This document shows positions 17,108 to 25,617 of a DNA stretch of 51,301 bases, one piece after another. The DNA comes from Bacteroidota bacterium (GTDB lineage Bacteria > Bacteroidota > Rhodothermia > Rhodothermales > UBA10348): NCBI GenBank assembly GCA_029262835.1, contig JAJCYQ010000033.1:1-51301 (forward strand), read 5' to 3'. The notes beneath the pieces were generated by a model, which searched no databases, had not been told where the DNA came from, and saw only the letters and a program-made list of their open reading frames with translations. The first letter of the stretch is position 1, and every line of letters starts with the position of its first letter. A program made the position numbers and the translations under genes.

Positions 17108-18151
17108 TCATTGCTTCTCGGAAGCAGCCACGGCGCGTTGAAGCGACTGGATGGCCTCATCTTTCATGCCAGCGTCGGCATAGAGGCTGCCGAGGATCCG
17201 GTGGGCCGCCGCAGAGTCGGGATTACGCTCGGCGATTGCAGAGAAGATGGAGATGGCATCGGCCAGCAGTCCGTGCCGGGCGTAGACCGAGCCGAGCAGG
17301 TAGGCGGCGTCGGCGCTGTCCGATTCACCGAAAAGGTTTTCAATGTCCGTACGCGCTTCCGCTACCTGGGTCCGCTCGGAATCGGTAAGCACGACAAAGG
17401 AAGCCAGGGGAGATGCCACCGTGTCCAGCATATCATCGGCCTCGACGCGCCAGAAGTAGGTCGTACCGGGCGAGAGCGTGGGGGCGGATGCCGGCCAGGT
17501 CCATGAAGTTGCCTCGGTCTCCGCCTCGTGGACAACGCCATCAGAGGAGGAGACGGTGATGCGGTAGGTGTCGAAATCGTCCTGCGCCGCCCACGAGAAA
17601 TCTGGCGTGCCGTCGACAATGCGGGTGTTTACGGGCGCGAGGACGCGAAGCACGGAGTCGCCGGCGCCGCTTCTCAGGCCGCCAAGCACGGCAATTTCAC
17701 CTTCGCCTGCCCGATGGAGCGCCAGATCCGATGCGGCGGCGAGGAGGTCGCCTCCGACTTCACGAACAGGGCCGGAAAGGGTCGGCGCCGAGGTCGTAGC
17801 CGCTGAGATGGTCATGGTGCTGCCGCCATCGAGCGACACCATGTTGCCGTTGGCGAAGAGGAGGGAGGTCTCGGAGTCGGCTCCTGTGCGGACGCGGTCG
17901 CCTTCAAAGAGCTGCGAGCCCCAGTCGGCGGCGCGGAAGGTGGTCTCGCCCGCGCGGGCAACCTCAACGGTTCCTTTGATGTCCGTCATGAGGGCGACAC
18001 GGTCCTGGGCCGAAGCGGCCGGGGCGAGGAGACCGGTCACCATCACGGCGACAAATGCGAGGGAGGTGACGGAGGCGAGAAGTGCGCCGCTGCGGCGGCG
18101 CTCGCTCGACGCGCGAGGTTCGAGCTGGACAGATGCGGTGAAAGTTGTCAT
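17108..18151 (-). CDS. FecR-domain protein with C-terminal TPR, exported
   Basis: 347 residues from the ATG at 18151; a longer frame to 18244 exists but its extra 31 residues are not signal-like. Seen: a basic N-terminus, a hydrophobic signal or anchor (about 20-48, ending ASAQ), a FecR domain (about 50-135: a VEV...W...L..GD.VRTG..S...L.F..G pattern), an Ig-like segment (about 195-275) and TPR helices at the C-terminus (about 285-347). The FecR domain occurs both in sigma regulators and in exported proteins. No sigma-factor gene adjoins here, so anti-sigma activity is not supported. It is 10 bases ahead of the TPR-CHAT gene and probably co-translated. The leader carries CCACCCAC and no Shine-Dalgarno. 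Confidence 0.88.
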   Translation of the reverse strand: MTTFTASVQLEPRASSERRRSGALLASVTSLAFVAVMVTGLLAPAASAQDRVALMTDIKGTVEVARAGETTFRAADWGSQLFEGDRVRTGADSETSLLFANGNMVSLDGGSTMTISAATTSAPTLSGPVREVGGDLLAAASDLALHRAGEGEIAVLGGLRSGAGDSVLRVLAPVNTRIVDGTPDFSWAAQDDFDTYRITVSSSDGVVHEAETEATSWTWPASAPTLSPGTTYFWRVEADDMLDTVASPLASFVVLTDSERTQVAEARTDIENLFGESDSADAAYLLGSVYARHGLLADAISIFSAIAERNPDSAAAHRILGSLYADAGMKDEAIQSLQRAVAASEKQ

Positions 18152-18274
18152 AATCGTGTGGGTGGTTTCCCTACACGTTACGACAAGAATTGACCAAGTT
18201 TCAAAGAAGTGTGAAGAAATCCGTTGCGGCCCGGACGATTTCACATGCTCGTTACAACCCGCTCTGCCAAAAGG

Positions 18275-18769
18275 TTACAGGAATCCAAGCTCCAGTTTCG
18301 CCTCGTCAGACATCATTTCAGGTGTGAACGGTGGGTCGAAGGTGATATCGACCCGCGCATCGCGCACCTCGCGCAGGTGGCGGACGCGCTGCTCGACCTG
18401 CCCGGGCAGGAAACCGGCGGCCGGGCAGTTGGGCGTTGTCAGCGTCATGGTAATCATGACCGTCCTGTCCGGGTTGATGTCTATCCCGTAGATGAGCCCG
18501 AGGTCGTAGACGTTGACCGGAATTTCCGGGTCATAGACGGTTTTGATGGCTTCAACAATCAGCGCTTCGAGCTCCTCGTCCGTAAGATTGTCGCCCGGCT
18601 GCGCCTCGTCATCCGTAATGGCACCTTCGTCCGCACCCGTTTCGGGGGACGCTGACCGGGCCGCGTTGAGCGCGGAGTTCGCATCCACCGAATGACCGGA
18701 CGGTGTGCTGCCGGAGGTGCGTTTTTCTGGAGTGCTCATATCAGGATGCTGTGTTGAATGCTTGCTCAT
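18275..18769 (-). CDS. sufT: SUF-associated MIP18/DUF59 protein (SufT-like)
   Basis: 164 residues. The MIP18 fold occupies about 65-164, with DPEIPVNVYDLGLIY, TMTLTTPNCPAAG (the conserved Cys) and a C-terminal ITFDPPFTPEMMS. Family members help mature or transfer Fe-S clusters. The first 60 residues are low-complexity, rich in Ser, Ala, Asp and Glu, and unlikely to fold. I chose the ATG at 18769 because it overlaps the sufE stop (ATGA), as in the other coupled junctions of this operon; an in-frame ATG at 18739 is possible. It is the last gene of the SUF operon; 123 bases separate it from the FecR-domain gene. Confidence 0.88.
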   Translation of the reverse strand: MSKHSTQHPDMSTPEKRTSGSTPSGHSVDANSALNAARSASPETGADEGAITDDEAQPGDNLTDEELEALIVEAIKTVYDPEIPVNVYDLGLIYGIDINPDRTVMITMTLTTPNCPAAGFLPGQVEQRVRHLREVRDARVDITFDPPFTPEMMSDEAKLELGFL

Positions 18770-19215
18770 GGAGACGGCTGATGTTGCGCGGCGAGTGCGG
18801 CGGCGTAGAGCCGGAGCTGCCGGATCATGCTGTCGAGACCGTTCTTGCGTGTGGGAGAGAGATGCTCTTTCATGCCAATCCGGTCCAGGAACGAGAGGTC
18901 CGCCTGCGCAACGTTGGCAGCAGGCTGGTTGTCGAGTACGCGGATGAGGAGGGCGATCAGGCCACGCGTGATCTGGGCGTCCGAGTCGGCCGTAAACCGG
19001 ACGCGGCCGTTTTCGCCCTCGGCGCGGATCCAGACCTGGGACTGGCACCCGGAAATCCGGTACTCATCGGTCTTGTATGCATCGGCAATTCGGGGAAGGT
19101 CGGCCCCGAGGTCAATCAGATACTGGTACTTGTCCATCCAGTCGTCGAACATGGCGAATTCGTCGACGAGGGCGTCTGCCTGCTGTTGCATGGTATTCGT
19201 CGTTGCGTTGGTCAT
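18766..19215 (-). CDS. sufE: SufE sulfur acceptor
   Basis: 149 residues, the usual length. The acceptor cysteine is Cys57 in ISGCQSQVW. SufE accepts persulfide sulfur from the SufS desulfurase and passes it to the SufBCD scaffold in the cytosol. The start codon overlaps the sufS stop (ATGA at 19212-19215), and its own stop overlaps the sufT start in the same way, so the three proteins are probably made by coupled translation. Confidence 0.95.
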   Translation of the reverse strand: MTNATTNTMQQQADALVDEFAMFDDWMDKYQYLIDLGADLPRIADAYKTDEYRISGCQSQVWIRAEGENGRVRFTADSDAQITRGLIALLIRVLDNQPAANVAQADLSFLDRIGMKEHLSPTRKNGLDSMIRQLRLYAAALAAQHQPSP

Positions 19216-20450
19216 TGCAACATGTCCGCCGCGCGCCGGACGCCACTGGCCAGGCGGTCAATTTCACTGCGCGTGTTGTAGAAAGCCATGCTCGCCCGGA
19301 CCGTTCCGGGTATGCCCAGACGCTTCATGAGAGGCTGCGTGCAGTGGTGGCCCGTGCGGACGGCAATGCCCAGCCGGTCAAGAATACTGCCCACGTCATA
19401 GGGGTGTGTATCGCCGACAAGGAACGATACGACGGCGGCTTTGCGGCGCGCTGTGCCCACGAATCGGATGCCTGGGATGGCCGCGAGTTGTTCCGTGGCG
19501 TAGGCCAGCAGGTCCGCTTCCTGGCGCTGGATGGTCTCATACCCGACGGATTGTACGTATTCGATGGCCGCCGCCAGACCGATCACGCCGGCAATATGCG
19601 GCGTGCCAGCCTCGAATTTGTGGGGGAGATGGTTGTAGGTCGTGCCTCCGAAATCCACCTCTTCGATCATGTCACCACCGCCCTGCCAGGGAGGCATGGA
19701 TTCGAGCAATTCCCGCTTTCCGTAGAGCACGCCGACGCCCGTGGGGCCGAAGAGCTTGTGACTCGAAAAGCAGTAGAAATCGCAGTCGAGCGCCTTGACG
19801 TCGACGGCGGCATGGGGGACGGCCTGCGCGCCATCGAGAAGTACGGGCACGCCCATCCGGTGGGCGTCGCCTATCATGCGCTCCACGGGGTTGATGGTAC
19901 CGAGCGTATTGGAAACATGCACCACGCTTACAATGGCGGCGCCTTCTGCGAGCGCGCGCTCATAGTCTTCGTAGTCGATTTCTCCGTCGTCGGTAACGCG
20001 CACGACGCGGAGTGAGGCGCCGGTTTCCTGACAAATGAGCTGCCACGGGACAATGTTTGAGTGGTGCTCCATCTCGGTGACCACGACGTTGGCGCCCGGG
20101 TGCAGGTGCATGCGGCCCCAGGACGATGCCACCAGGTTGATGGCTTCGGTCGTTCCCCGCGTGAATACGATCTCGCCGACATCCTCCACGCCAAGAAACG
20201 CGCCTATGTCGGCCCGCGCACCCTCATAGGCATTCGTGGCGACCTGGCTCATGAGATGCACGCCCCGGTGCACGTTGGCATTTTCCATCTCGTAGTACAT
20301 GGAAATGCGATCCAGCACGGCGCGCGGTTTCTGCGCCGTGGCCGCATTGTCGAGATAGGCCACCGTCGTGTCATACACAGGCGTCGAGAGCGCCGGGAAA
20401 TCGGCGCGGAGCGTATTCAGGTCGATGGTTGGGGCAGTGACAGGGTGCAT
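19212..20450 (-). CDS. sufS: Cysteine desulfurase SufS
   Basis: 412 residues. A PLP-dependent group II cysteine desulfurase that removes sulfur from L-cysteine for Fe-S assembly. Seen: the PLP lysine Lys232 in SSHKLFGPTG, a cofactor Asp in LLDGAQA, and the catalytic Cys370 in RTGHHCTQP, all at expected positions. The gene starts 7 bases after sufD and has a short GATCCCACC leader rather than a Shine-Dalgarno. Its stop overlaps the sufE start, matching the SufS-SufE partnership. Confidence 0.96.
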   Translation of the reverse strand: MHPVTAPTIDLNTLRADFPALSTPVYDTTVAYLDNAATAQKPRAVLDRISMYYEMENANVHRGVHLMSQVATNAYEGARADIGAFLGVEDVGEIVFTRGTTEAINLVASSWGRMHLHPGANVVVTEMEHHSNIVPWQLICQETGASLRVVRVTDDGEIDYEDYERALAEGAAIVSVVHVSNTLGTINPVERMIGDAHRMGVPVLLDGAQAVPHAAVDVKALDCDFYCFSSHKLFGPTGVGVLYGKRELLESMPPWQGGGDMIEEVDFGGTTYNHLPHKFEAGTPHIAGVIGLAAAIEYVQSVGYETIQRQEADLLAYATEQLAAIPGIRFVGTARRKAAVVSFLVGDTHPYDVGSILDRLGIAVRTGHHCTQPLMKRLGIPGTVRASMAFYNTRSEIDRLASGVRRAADMLQ

Positions 20451-20457
20451 GGTGGGA

Positions 20458-21750
20458 TCAATCGGCGAGCAACTGGCCGAGACGCGTATTCAGGTAGGTT
20501 CGGACCTCTTTAAGCGAAATGAGATCCACCACGTCCCGCGCGAACGCTTCCAGTAGAATGAGTCGGGCCGTTTTTTCAGGAATGCCTCGCGAGCGAAGGT
20601 AGAAGAGGGCCTCGTCGTCGAGTTCGCCTGTCGTTGCGCCGTGACTGCAACGCACATCGTCGGCGTAGATTTCGAGTTCCGGCTTGGCGTAGACGTGCGA
20701 CCGGTCATCCATTACAATGCTTTTGGATGACTGGTAGGCGTTGATTTTCTGGGCATCCTGCCGAACCATGACCTTGCCGTTGAATACGCCCGTCGAGCCG
20801 CCTTCCACGATGCCCTTGAAGAGCTCGTTCGAAAAGCAGTTGGGCTTGACGTGGTCGACCAGCGTATAGTTGTCCACGTGCGCACCGCCGCGGGCAATGT
20901 AGAGCCCGTTCAGATGGGTTTCGCAGTGCTCGCCGTCTGGAACAAAGTGCAGGTTGTTGCGCACGAGGGCGCCGCCCAGCGTCATGTTGTTGGTCGAGAA
21001 GACGCTCTCGCCCTTCTGTTCGACGTAAAGACCGTTCACGAAGCGCGCCCGGGCACCGCGCTCGTAAACAACAAGATGTTTCAGCCGGGCGCGCATGGCC
21101 ACGTCAACGCCGACAATACGGTTTTCGAATACCGAGCCCGCATCAGCCTCTGGAAAGTGCTCTACGATGTGCGCTTCACTGTTTTCGCCCGCCACGACAA
21201 GCATACGTGGCTGGATGAAGGCATCGGGCGACACGGCGGCATGATGGATGTAAACAGGCTCCGGAAGTACGGCGCCTGGAGCAATGTGGATGAACAGGCC
21301 GTCGGGGGCGAACGCGGCGGCCAACGTACCGAAAACATCACTGGATGTACCTTCCGAAACCCTTTTCAGATGCTGCCTGACCAGTTCCGGATGCGTTTCA
21401 AGCGCGCTGCGGAGCGTGAGGACCGTGAGGCCTTCTGGAAGCTGCTCGGGAGCGGACGCCAACTGACCGTTGACGGTCTTCAGGTGCACTCCTGGCAATT
21501 CGGACAGTGGGAGTCGCGTTGCGGAGACGGGTCCCGGGGTCTGCAGCAGGGGGGTGTCGCCTATCCACCTGGTAACAGGTGTATATTTGTACGCCTCGCT
21601 TTTGGGGCGCGGGAAGCCGGTGTCGGCAAAAGTTCGAATGGCCTGACGTTGGCTCGACGTCCAAGCGTCCGAATCATCGGACGGAAGGAGGCCGAGGTCC
21701 TTGTCAAAGGCCTCGATGAATGTCGTTTCAAGAGATTTCTGTCGGGTCAT
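20458..21750 (-). CDS. sufD: SUF scaffold subunit SufD
   Basis: 430 residues with the SUF beta-helix core (about 130-400). His370 in CSHGATTG corresponds to the conserved His at the SufB-SufD interface where clusters are thought to be built. The N-terminal about 120 residues are the usual variable helical part. SufD joins SufB and the SufC ATPase in the SufBC2D complex. Its start overlaps the sufC stop (ATGA at 21747-21750). Confidence 0.95.
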   Translation of the reverse strand: MTRQKSLETTFIEAFDKDLGLLPSDDSDAWTSSQRQAIRTFADTGFPRPKSEAYKYTPVTRWIGDTPLLQTPGPVSATRLPLSELPGVHLKTVNGQLASAPEQLPEGLTVLTLRSALETHPELVRQHLKRVSEGTSSDVFGTLAAAFAPDGLFIHIAPGAVLPEPVYIHHAAVSPDAFIQPRMLVVAGENSEAHIVEHFPEADAGSVFENRIVGVDVAMRARLKHLVVYERGARARFVNGLYVEQKGESVFSTNNMTLGGALVRNNLHFVPDGEHCETHLNGLYIARGGAHVDNYTLVDHVKPNCFSNELFKGIVEGGSTGVFNGKVMVRQDAQKINAYQSSKSIVMDDRSHVYAKPELEIYADDVRCSHGATTGELDDEALFYLRSRGIPEKTARLILLEAFARDVVDLISLKEVRTYLNTRLGQLLAD

Positions 21751-22517
21751 GCCGGAACACCTGCATCTTCACGGAGCCAGTCGTATCCCTTTTCTTCGAG
21801 GTCCAGGGCAAGCTGTTTGTCGCCTGATCGGACAATGCGCCCATCTACCAGTACGTGCACCACATCCGGAACGATGTACTCGAGCAGGCGCTGGTAGTGT
21901 GTGATGACGACGAAGGAGCGTTCAGGGCCGCGTAGTTTATTGACACCCTCGGAGACGACGCGCAGGGCGTCAATATCGAGACCGGAGTCGGTCTCGTCCA
22001 GGATGGCCAGCTTTGGAGCCAGCATGGCCAGCTGGAAAATTTCGTTTCGCTTCTTTTCGCCGCCCGAGAACCCTTCGTTCACGCTGCGCGCCTTGAGCGC
22101 CGGATCCAGGTTGACGAGCGCCGCATTTTCCCGCATGAGGGCAAGGAAGTCGGCGGCGGAGAGTTCGTCTTTGCCCTGGTGTTCGCGCACGGAGTTGACC
22201 GCGTGCCGCAGAAAGTTTGACATGGAGACGCCCGGCAGTTCGACCGGATACTGGAACGCCAGAAAGAGGCCCTCGCGGGCGCGCTCGTCGGCTTCCATTT
22301 CGAGCAGGTCATGACCTTCATAGGTGACGGAGCCGTCGGTAACTTCGTACCCGTCACGGCCGGCGAGCACCGACGCGAGGGTGCTTTTTCCGGAACCGTT
22401 GGGCCCCATGATGGCGTGCACCTCACCTGGCTTCACGGACAGGTCGAGTCCTTTGAGGATGGGCGTCCCGTCCTCTTCAATGGACGCGTGCAGGTTCTTG
22501 ATATCAAGCATATTCAT
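21747..22517 (-). CDS. sufC: SUF ATPase SufC
   Basis: 256 residues, ABC-type ATPase. Walker A GPNGSGKST is at residues 38-46; the signature is FSGGEKKRNE, followed by Walker B ending AILDETDSGLD, all typical of SufC. ATP binding drives the rearrangement of SufBC2D during cluster assembly. A second in-frame ATG two codons in would also serve. The leader from sufB (26 bases) is C-rich (ACCCACCC) with no Shine-Dalgarno. Confidence 0.97.
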   Translation of the reverse strand: MNMLDIKNLHASIEEDGTPILKGLDLSVKPGEVHAIMGPNGSGKSTLASVLAGRDGYEVTDGSVTYEGHDLLEMEADERAREGLFLAFQYPVELPGVSMSNFLRHAVNSVREHQGKDELSAADFLALMRENAALVNLDPALKARSVNEGFSGGEKKRNEIFQLAMLAPKLAILDETDSGLDIDALRVVSEGVNKLRGPERSFVVITHYQRLLEYIVPDVVHVLVDGRIVRSGDKQLALDLEEKGYDWLREDAGVPA

Positions 22518-22543
22518 TCGTGATGGAAGTGGTTTTGGGTGGG

Positions 22544-23995
22544 TCAGCCGACGCTGCCTTCGAGTTCAATGGCGAGCAGGTTTCGGGCTTCGACGGCGAA
22601 CTCCATGGGGAGCTTGGCCAGGATTTCTTTGCAGAAGCCGTTCACAATCAGTTTGATGGCGTCGGTTTCGGAAATGCCGCGTTGCTGGCAATAGAAAATC
22701 TGATCTTCACCGACCTTGGAAGTTGTCGCTTCGTGTTCGACCTGGGCCGTGGGGTTGTTGATTTCCAGGTAGGGGAACGTATGTGCCCCACACCTGTCGC
22801 CGAGCAGCATGGAATCGCACTGGGAGAAGTTCCTCGCGCCGGTGGCACCACGGTTGATTTTCACAAGGCCGCGATAGGCGTTCTGGCTCTTTCCACCCGA
22901 AATTCCTTTCGAGATGACGGTCGATGTAGTATTCTTTCCGATGTGGATCATCTTGGTCCCGGTGTCGGCCTGCTGGTGCCCTTTTGTAAAGGCGACACTG
23001 TAGAACTCGCCGACCGAATCGTCTCCCTTCAGGATCACGGATGGATACTTCCACGTGATGGCACTGCCGGTTTCGAGCTGCGTCCACGAAATTTTGGAAC
23101 GCCGACCCTCGCAGATGCCCCGCTTCGTGACAAAGTTGTACACACCACCCTTGCCTTCTGCACTACCCGGATACCAGTTCTGGATAGTCGAGTATTTGAC
23201 CTCGGCTTCTTCATGCGCGACGATTTCCACGACGGCGGCGTGCAACTGGTTTTCGTCCCGCATGGGGGCCGTGCAGCCCTCGAGGTAGCTCACGTACGAG
23301 CCTTCGTCGGCGATGATGAGAGTACGTTCGAACTGCCCGGTGCCCGCTTCATTGATCCGGAAGTATGTCGAGAGTTCCATGGGGCAGCGAACACCCTTGG
23401 GGATATAGCAGAACGAACCATCGGAGAACACGGCCGAGTTCAATGCGGCATAGAAGTTGTCCGTCCGGGGCACGACGCTGCCCAGATACTTGCGCACGAG
23501 TTCCGGGTGTTCCTGCACGGCTTCGCCAAACGAGCAGAAGATGATGCCCTTCTCGTTGAGTTCCTTCTTGAAGGTCGTGGTGACACTGACCGAGTCCATG
23601 ACCACATCCACGGCCACGCCGGCAAGGCGCTTCTGCTCCATCAGCGGGATGCCGAGTTTGTTGAACGTGTCAATGAGCTGCGGATCGACTTCGTCAAGGC
23701 TCTCAAGCTCCGGCTTTTTCTTCGGGGCGGAGTAGTAGGAGATGGACTGGAAGTCGATATCGCGAATATCCAGGTGCGCCCACTCCGGCTTGTCGTTCTT
23801 TTCGAGCAGGCTGAGGAAGTAATCGAGCGCCTTGAGCCGCCACTCGAGCAGCCATTCCGGTTCGTTTTTCTTGGCTGAGATGTACCGGACCGTGCTCTCA
23901 TCAAGGCCGATGGCCGCCTTGTCCGACTCGATTTCAGTGACGAAACCGTACTTGTAGTCGGCATTGGCTACTTCCTGAAGGTATTCGGTGCTCAT
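22544..23995 (-). CDS. sufB: SUF scaffold subunit SufB
   Basis: 483 residues, full length. First gene of the SUF operon. Cys393 in [15 protein letters not shown] matches the cysteine known to receive sulfur and hold the nascent cluster in E. coli SufB. The strongly conserved central segment (about 180-300) is intact. No sufR or iscR gene adjoins; the 205-base upstream gap shared with the divergent A-type carrier holds an inverted repeat that could be the operator. Confidence 0.97.
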   Translation of the reverse strand: MSTEYLQEVANADYKYGFVTEIESDKAAIGLDESTVRYISAKKNEPEWLLEWRLKALDYFLSLLEKNDKPEWAHLDIRDIDFQSISYYSAPKKKPELESLDEVDPQLIDTFNKLGIPLMEQKRLAGVAVDVVMDSVSVTTTFKKELNEKGIIFCSFGEAVQEHPELVRKYLGSVVPRTDNFYAALNSAVFSDGSFCYIPKGVRCPMELSTYFRINEAGTGQFERTLIIADEGSYVSYLEGCTAPMRDENQLHAAVVEIVAHEEAEVKYSTIQNWYPGSAEGKGGVYNFVTKRGICEGRRSKISWTQLETGSAITWKYPSVILKGDDSVGEFYSVAFTKGHQQADTGTKMIHIGKNTTSTVISKGISGGKSQNAYRGLVKINRGATGARNFSQCDSMLLGDRCGAHTFPYLEINNPTAQVEHEATTSKVGEDQIFYCQQRGISETDAIKLIVNGFCKEILAKLPMEFAVEARNLLAIELEGSVG

Positions 23996-24031
23996 GGATT
24001 ACGCTCTGGGTGACGACACGAATGGATGTTG

Positions 24032-24048
24032 TTTGGATTGAGTCCAAA
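24032..24048. promoter_or_regulatory. Inverted repeat upstream of sufB (possible operator)
   Basis: TTTGGA-N5-TCCAAA, a perfect 6-bp inverted repeat, lies 37-53 bases before the sufB start in the shared region with the divergent carrier gene. Read toward sufB it sits in TATTATTTGGACTC, which resembles a Bacteroidetes -7 element (TAnnTTTG with one extra base). A regulator binding here would cover the promoter. The operator role is inference; no regulator gene is nearby. Confidence 0.4.
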
Positions 24049-24200
24049 TAATAAAATGGCGGCGAATTAGTTTCATTTTCTGCCGTGAACTTCCAGAGTC
24101 TTCACATACGTGCAAAAGCGACTCCTGAACGTTTATGCATTGCCTGCCGGACACCGCTCCGAGTCGGGATCCTGCGGCGTATGATTACGTTCGAGGCCGC

Positions 24201-24548
24201 ATGGAAAACACGCTTGAAGTCATAAAAATATCAGATTCCGCCCGGCAACAGATCATATCGACCGCCGAAAAGGAACGGGTGGACATGACGGCGGCCTGGC
24301 TGCGTATCGCGGTGGTTCCAGGTGGCTGCTCGGGCCTTACCTACGACCTTGGTTGGGATACGACGGTCCGAGACGCCGACGAGGTTCTTGAGATATCGGA
24401 CATTCCGGTTGTGATCGATGCCCGCAGCATGGCCTACCTGGAAGGGTCGGTCCTGGATTTTTCAGATGGCCTCGAGGGCAAGGGCTTCCATTTCAATAAC
24501 CCGCAGGCCGTGCGCAACTGTGCGTGTGGCGAGAGCTTCGGGCTGTAG
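24201..24548 (+). CDS. sufA: A-type Fe-S carrier (HesB/IscA/SufA family)
   Basis: 115 residues from the ATG at 24201, chosen because GAGG sits just upstream and the longer frame (from 24135) adds a non-conserved tail. The three cluster cysteines are present: one in GGCSGL and two in CACGES. These proteins receive clusters from the scaffold and pass them to apo-targets. Divergent from the SUF operon, so it may share its regulation. A second paralogue lies at 33431-33778. The sufA symbol rests on location; iscA or erpA type cannot be separated by eye. Confidence 0.88.
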   Translation: MENTLEVIKISDSARQQIISTAEKERVDMTAAWLRIAVVPGGCSGLTYDLGWDTTVRDADEVLEISDIPVVIDARSMAYLEGSVLDFSDGLEGKGFHFNNPQAVRNCACGESFGL

Positions 24549-24564
24549 AGCTGACCGCTGCCGC

Positions 24565-25110
24565 TCAGGGCGAGGAGGACGCTGACACTGATTCTTCACG
24601 GCGCTCCCACGCCATGCTGTCCCCTTCGACGAGACCGAGGGCATCGCTCTGGCCGGCCTCCAGTTCGAGTACGTACATGACCGGACCGTCAGATGTGACG
24701 TTTTCTGCGCTCATGGGCTGCACGTAGCGTCGGATATTGTGGATTATGCCGTCGGCGCGGATGAACAGCAGGTCAAGCGCGAGCGGCGTATTGGCCATCC
24801 AGAACGCACGCTCCGACTCGTCGGGAAAAACGAAAAGCATGCCGGATTTTTCGGGCAGATCCTCCCGCTGCATGAGACCGCGGCCACGTGAGGAGTCGTT
24901 ATCGGCAATCTCGATGGCCAGTGTGTCCAGTACCTCGTCATCGCGGAACAGGCGCAGCTGCCCATCGACCCGGAAATCGATGGTGGGCGTGGCGGCGGAT
25001 CCATCTGTGACAGGCGTGTCCCCCGCAGGTCGCGGCGCGTCTCCGTCTGAACAGGCGGTGAGCATACTGCCAGAGAGCAGAATGGGTAGCAGGAAGCGGG
25101 AACAGGTCAT
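24565..25110 (-). CDS. DUF192 lipoprotein
   Basis: 181 residues. A lipoprotein signal with lipobox LTAC (Cys20), a disordered linker, then one DUF192 domain (about 48-165) with GRGLMQREDLPEKSGMLFVF and FWMANTPLALDLLFI. The family is widespread, envelope-associated and without a firm function. It begins directly after the stop of a second DUF192 gene, and the two proteins share the whole domain pattern, so they are tandem paralogues. It converges on the A-type carrier gene with 16 bases between stops. Confidence 0.88.
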   Translation of the reverse strand: MTCSRFLLPILLSGSMLTACSDGDAPRPAGDTPVTDGSAATPTIDFRVDGQLRLFRDDEVLDTLAIEIADNDSSRGRGLMQREDLPEKSGMLFVFPDESERAFWMANTPLALDLLFIRADGIIHNIRRYVQPMSAENVTSDGPVMYVLELEAGQSDALGLVEGDSMAWERREESVSASSSP

Positions 25111-25617
25111 TTATTCGGTGTTGAATGTGCGTCGTTGCCAGGTGAAGTAGGCGGTCGAATCAATACCAAGTCGCCGTGCGGTGCCAGCGCGCACTTCGAG
25201 TACGTACTGGGCCGGGGCCGTAGAGTTTATGTTCTCATCTGAATATGGCGTCGTGCGCTCGACAATGTTGACAATGCGGCCATCTTCACGCGCGAACACG
25301 ATATCGAGCGGCAGGGGTGTATTGCGCATCCAGAAGGACTGCATGGATTCGGACGAGTCGACGAAGAGCATGCCGCCCCGCTCGGGCAGCGAACGACGAT
25401 ACATCAGGCCTTGCGCCTGCTCGGAGTCGGTTTCCGCCAGTTCGATCACGAAGCGCTGGATAAGGGTCGAGTCGGCGCTGTACACGTCCAGCACGCCCTC
25501 GGGAGTGAAGGGGATGTCCTGCTGGGCGCTGGCGGAGTCCGTTTCAGGCTTCGAACAGGCGGCCACGAGCAGGAGCAGGCTCAATCCGGCAGCAGCCGGG
25601 ATGTGATGGAGTCGCAT
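25111..25617 (-). CDS. DUF192 lipoprotein, tandem paralogue
   Basis: 168 residues. Lipobox VAAC (Cys21), short linker, DUF192 domain (about 40-160) with QGLMYRRSLPERGGMLFV and FWMRNTPLPLDIVFA. Its first 37 bases overlap the 3' end of hemW in another frame, and its TAA abuts the ATG of the next DUF192 gene, so hemW and both lipoproteins are very likely one transcript. Function unknown. Confidence 0.88.
   Translation of the reverse strand: MRLHHIPAAAGLSLLLLVAACSKPETDSASAQQDIPFTPEGVLDVYSADSTLIQRFVIELAETDSEQAQGLMYRRSLPERGGMLFVDSSESMQSFWMRNTPLPLDIVFAREDGRIVNIVERTTPYSDENINSTAPAQYVLEVRAGTARRLGIDSTAYFTWQRRTFNTE

Noticed and set aside
17108-18151. FecR as an anti-sigma regulator
   Set aside because: No ECF sigma-factor gene adjoins; the protein looks exported with a TPR tail rather than the usual FecR layout.
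18152-18274. Three GTAAC motifs upstream of the FecR gene as ECF-type promoter elements
   Set aside because: None has a -10-like CGTC at the spacing seen for ECF promoters.
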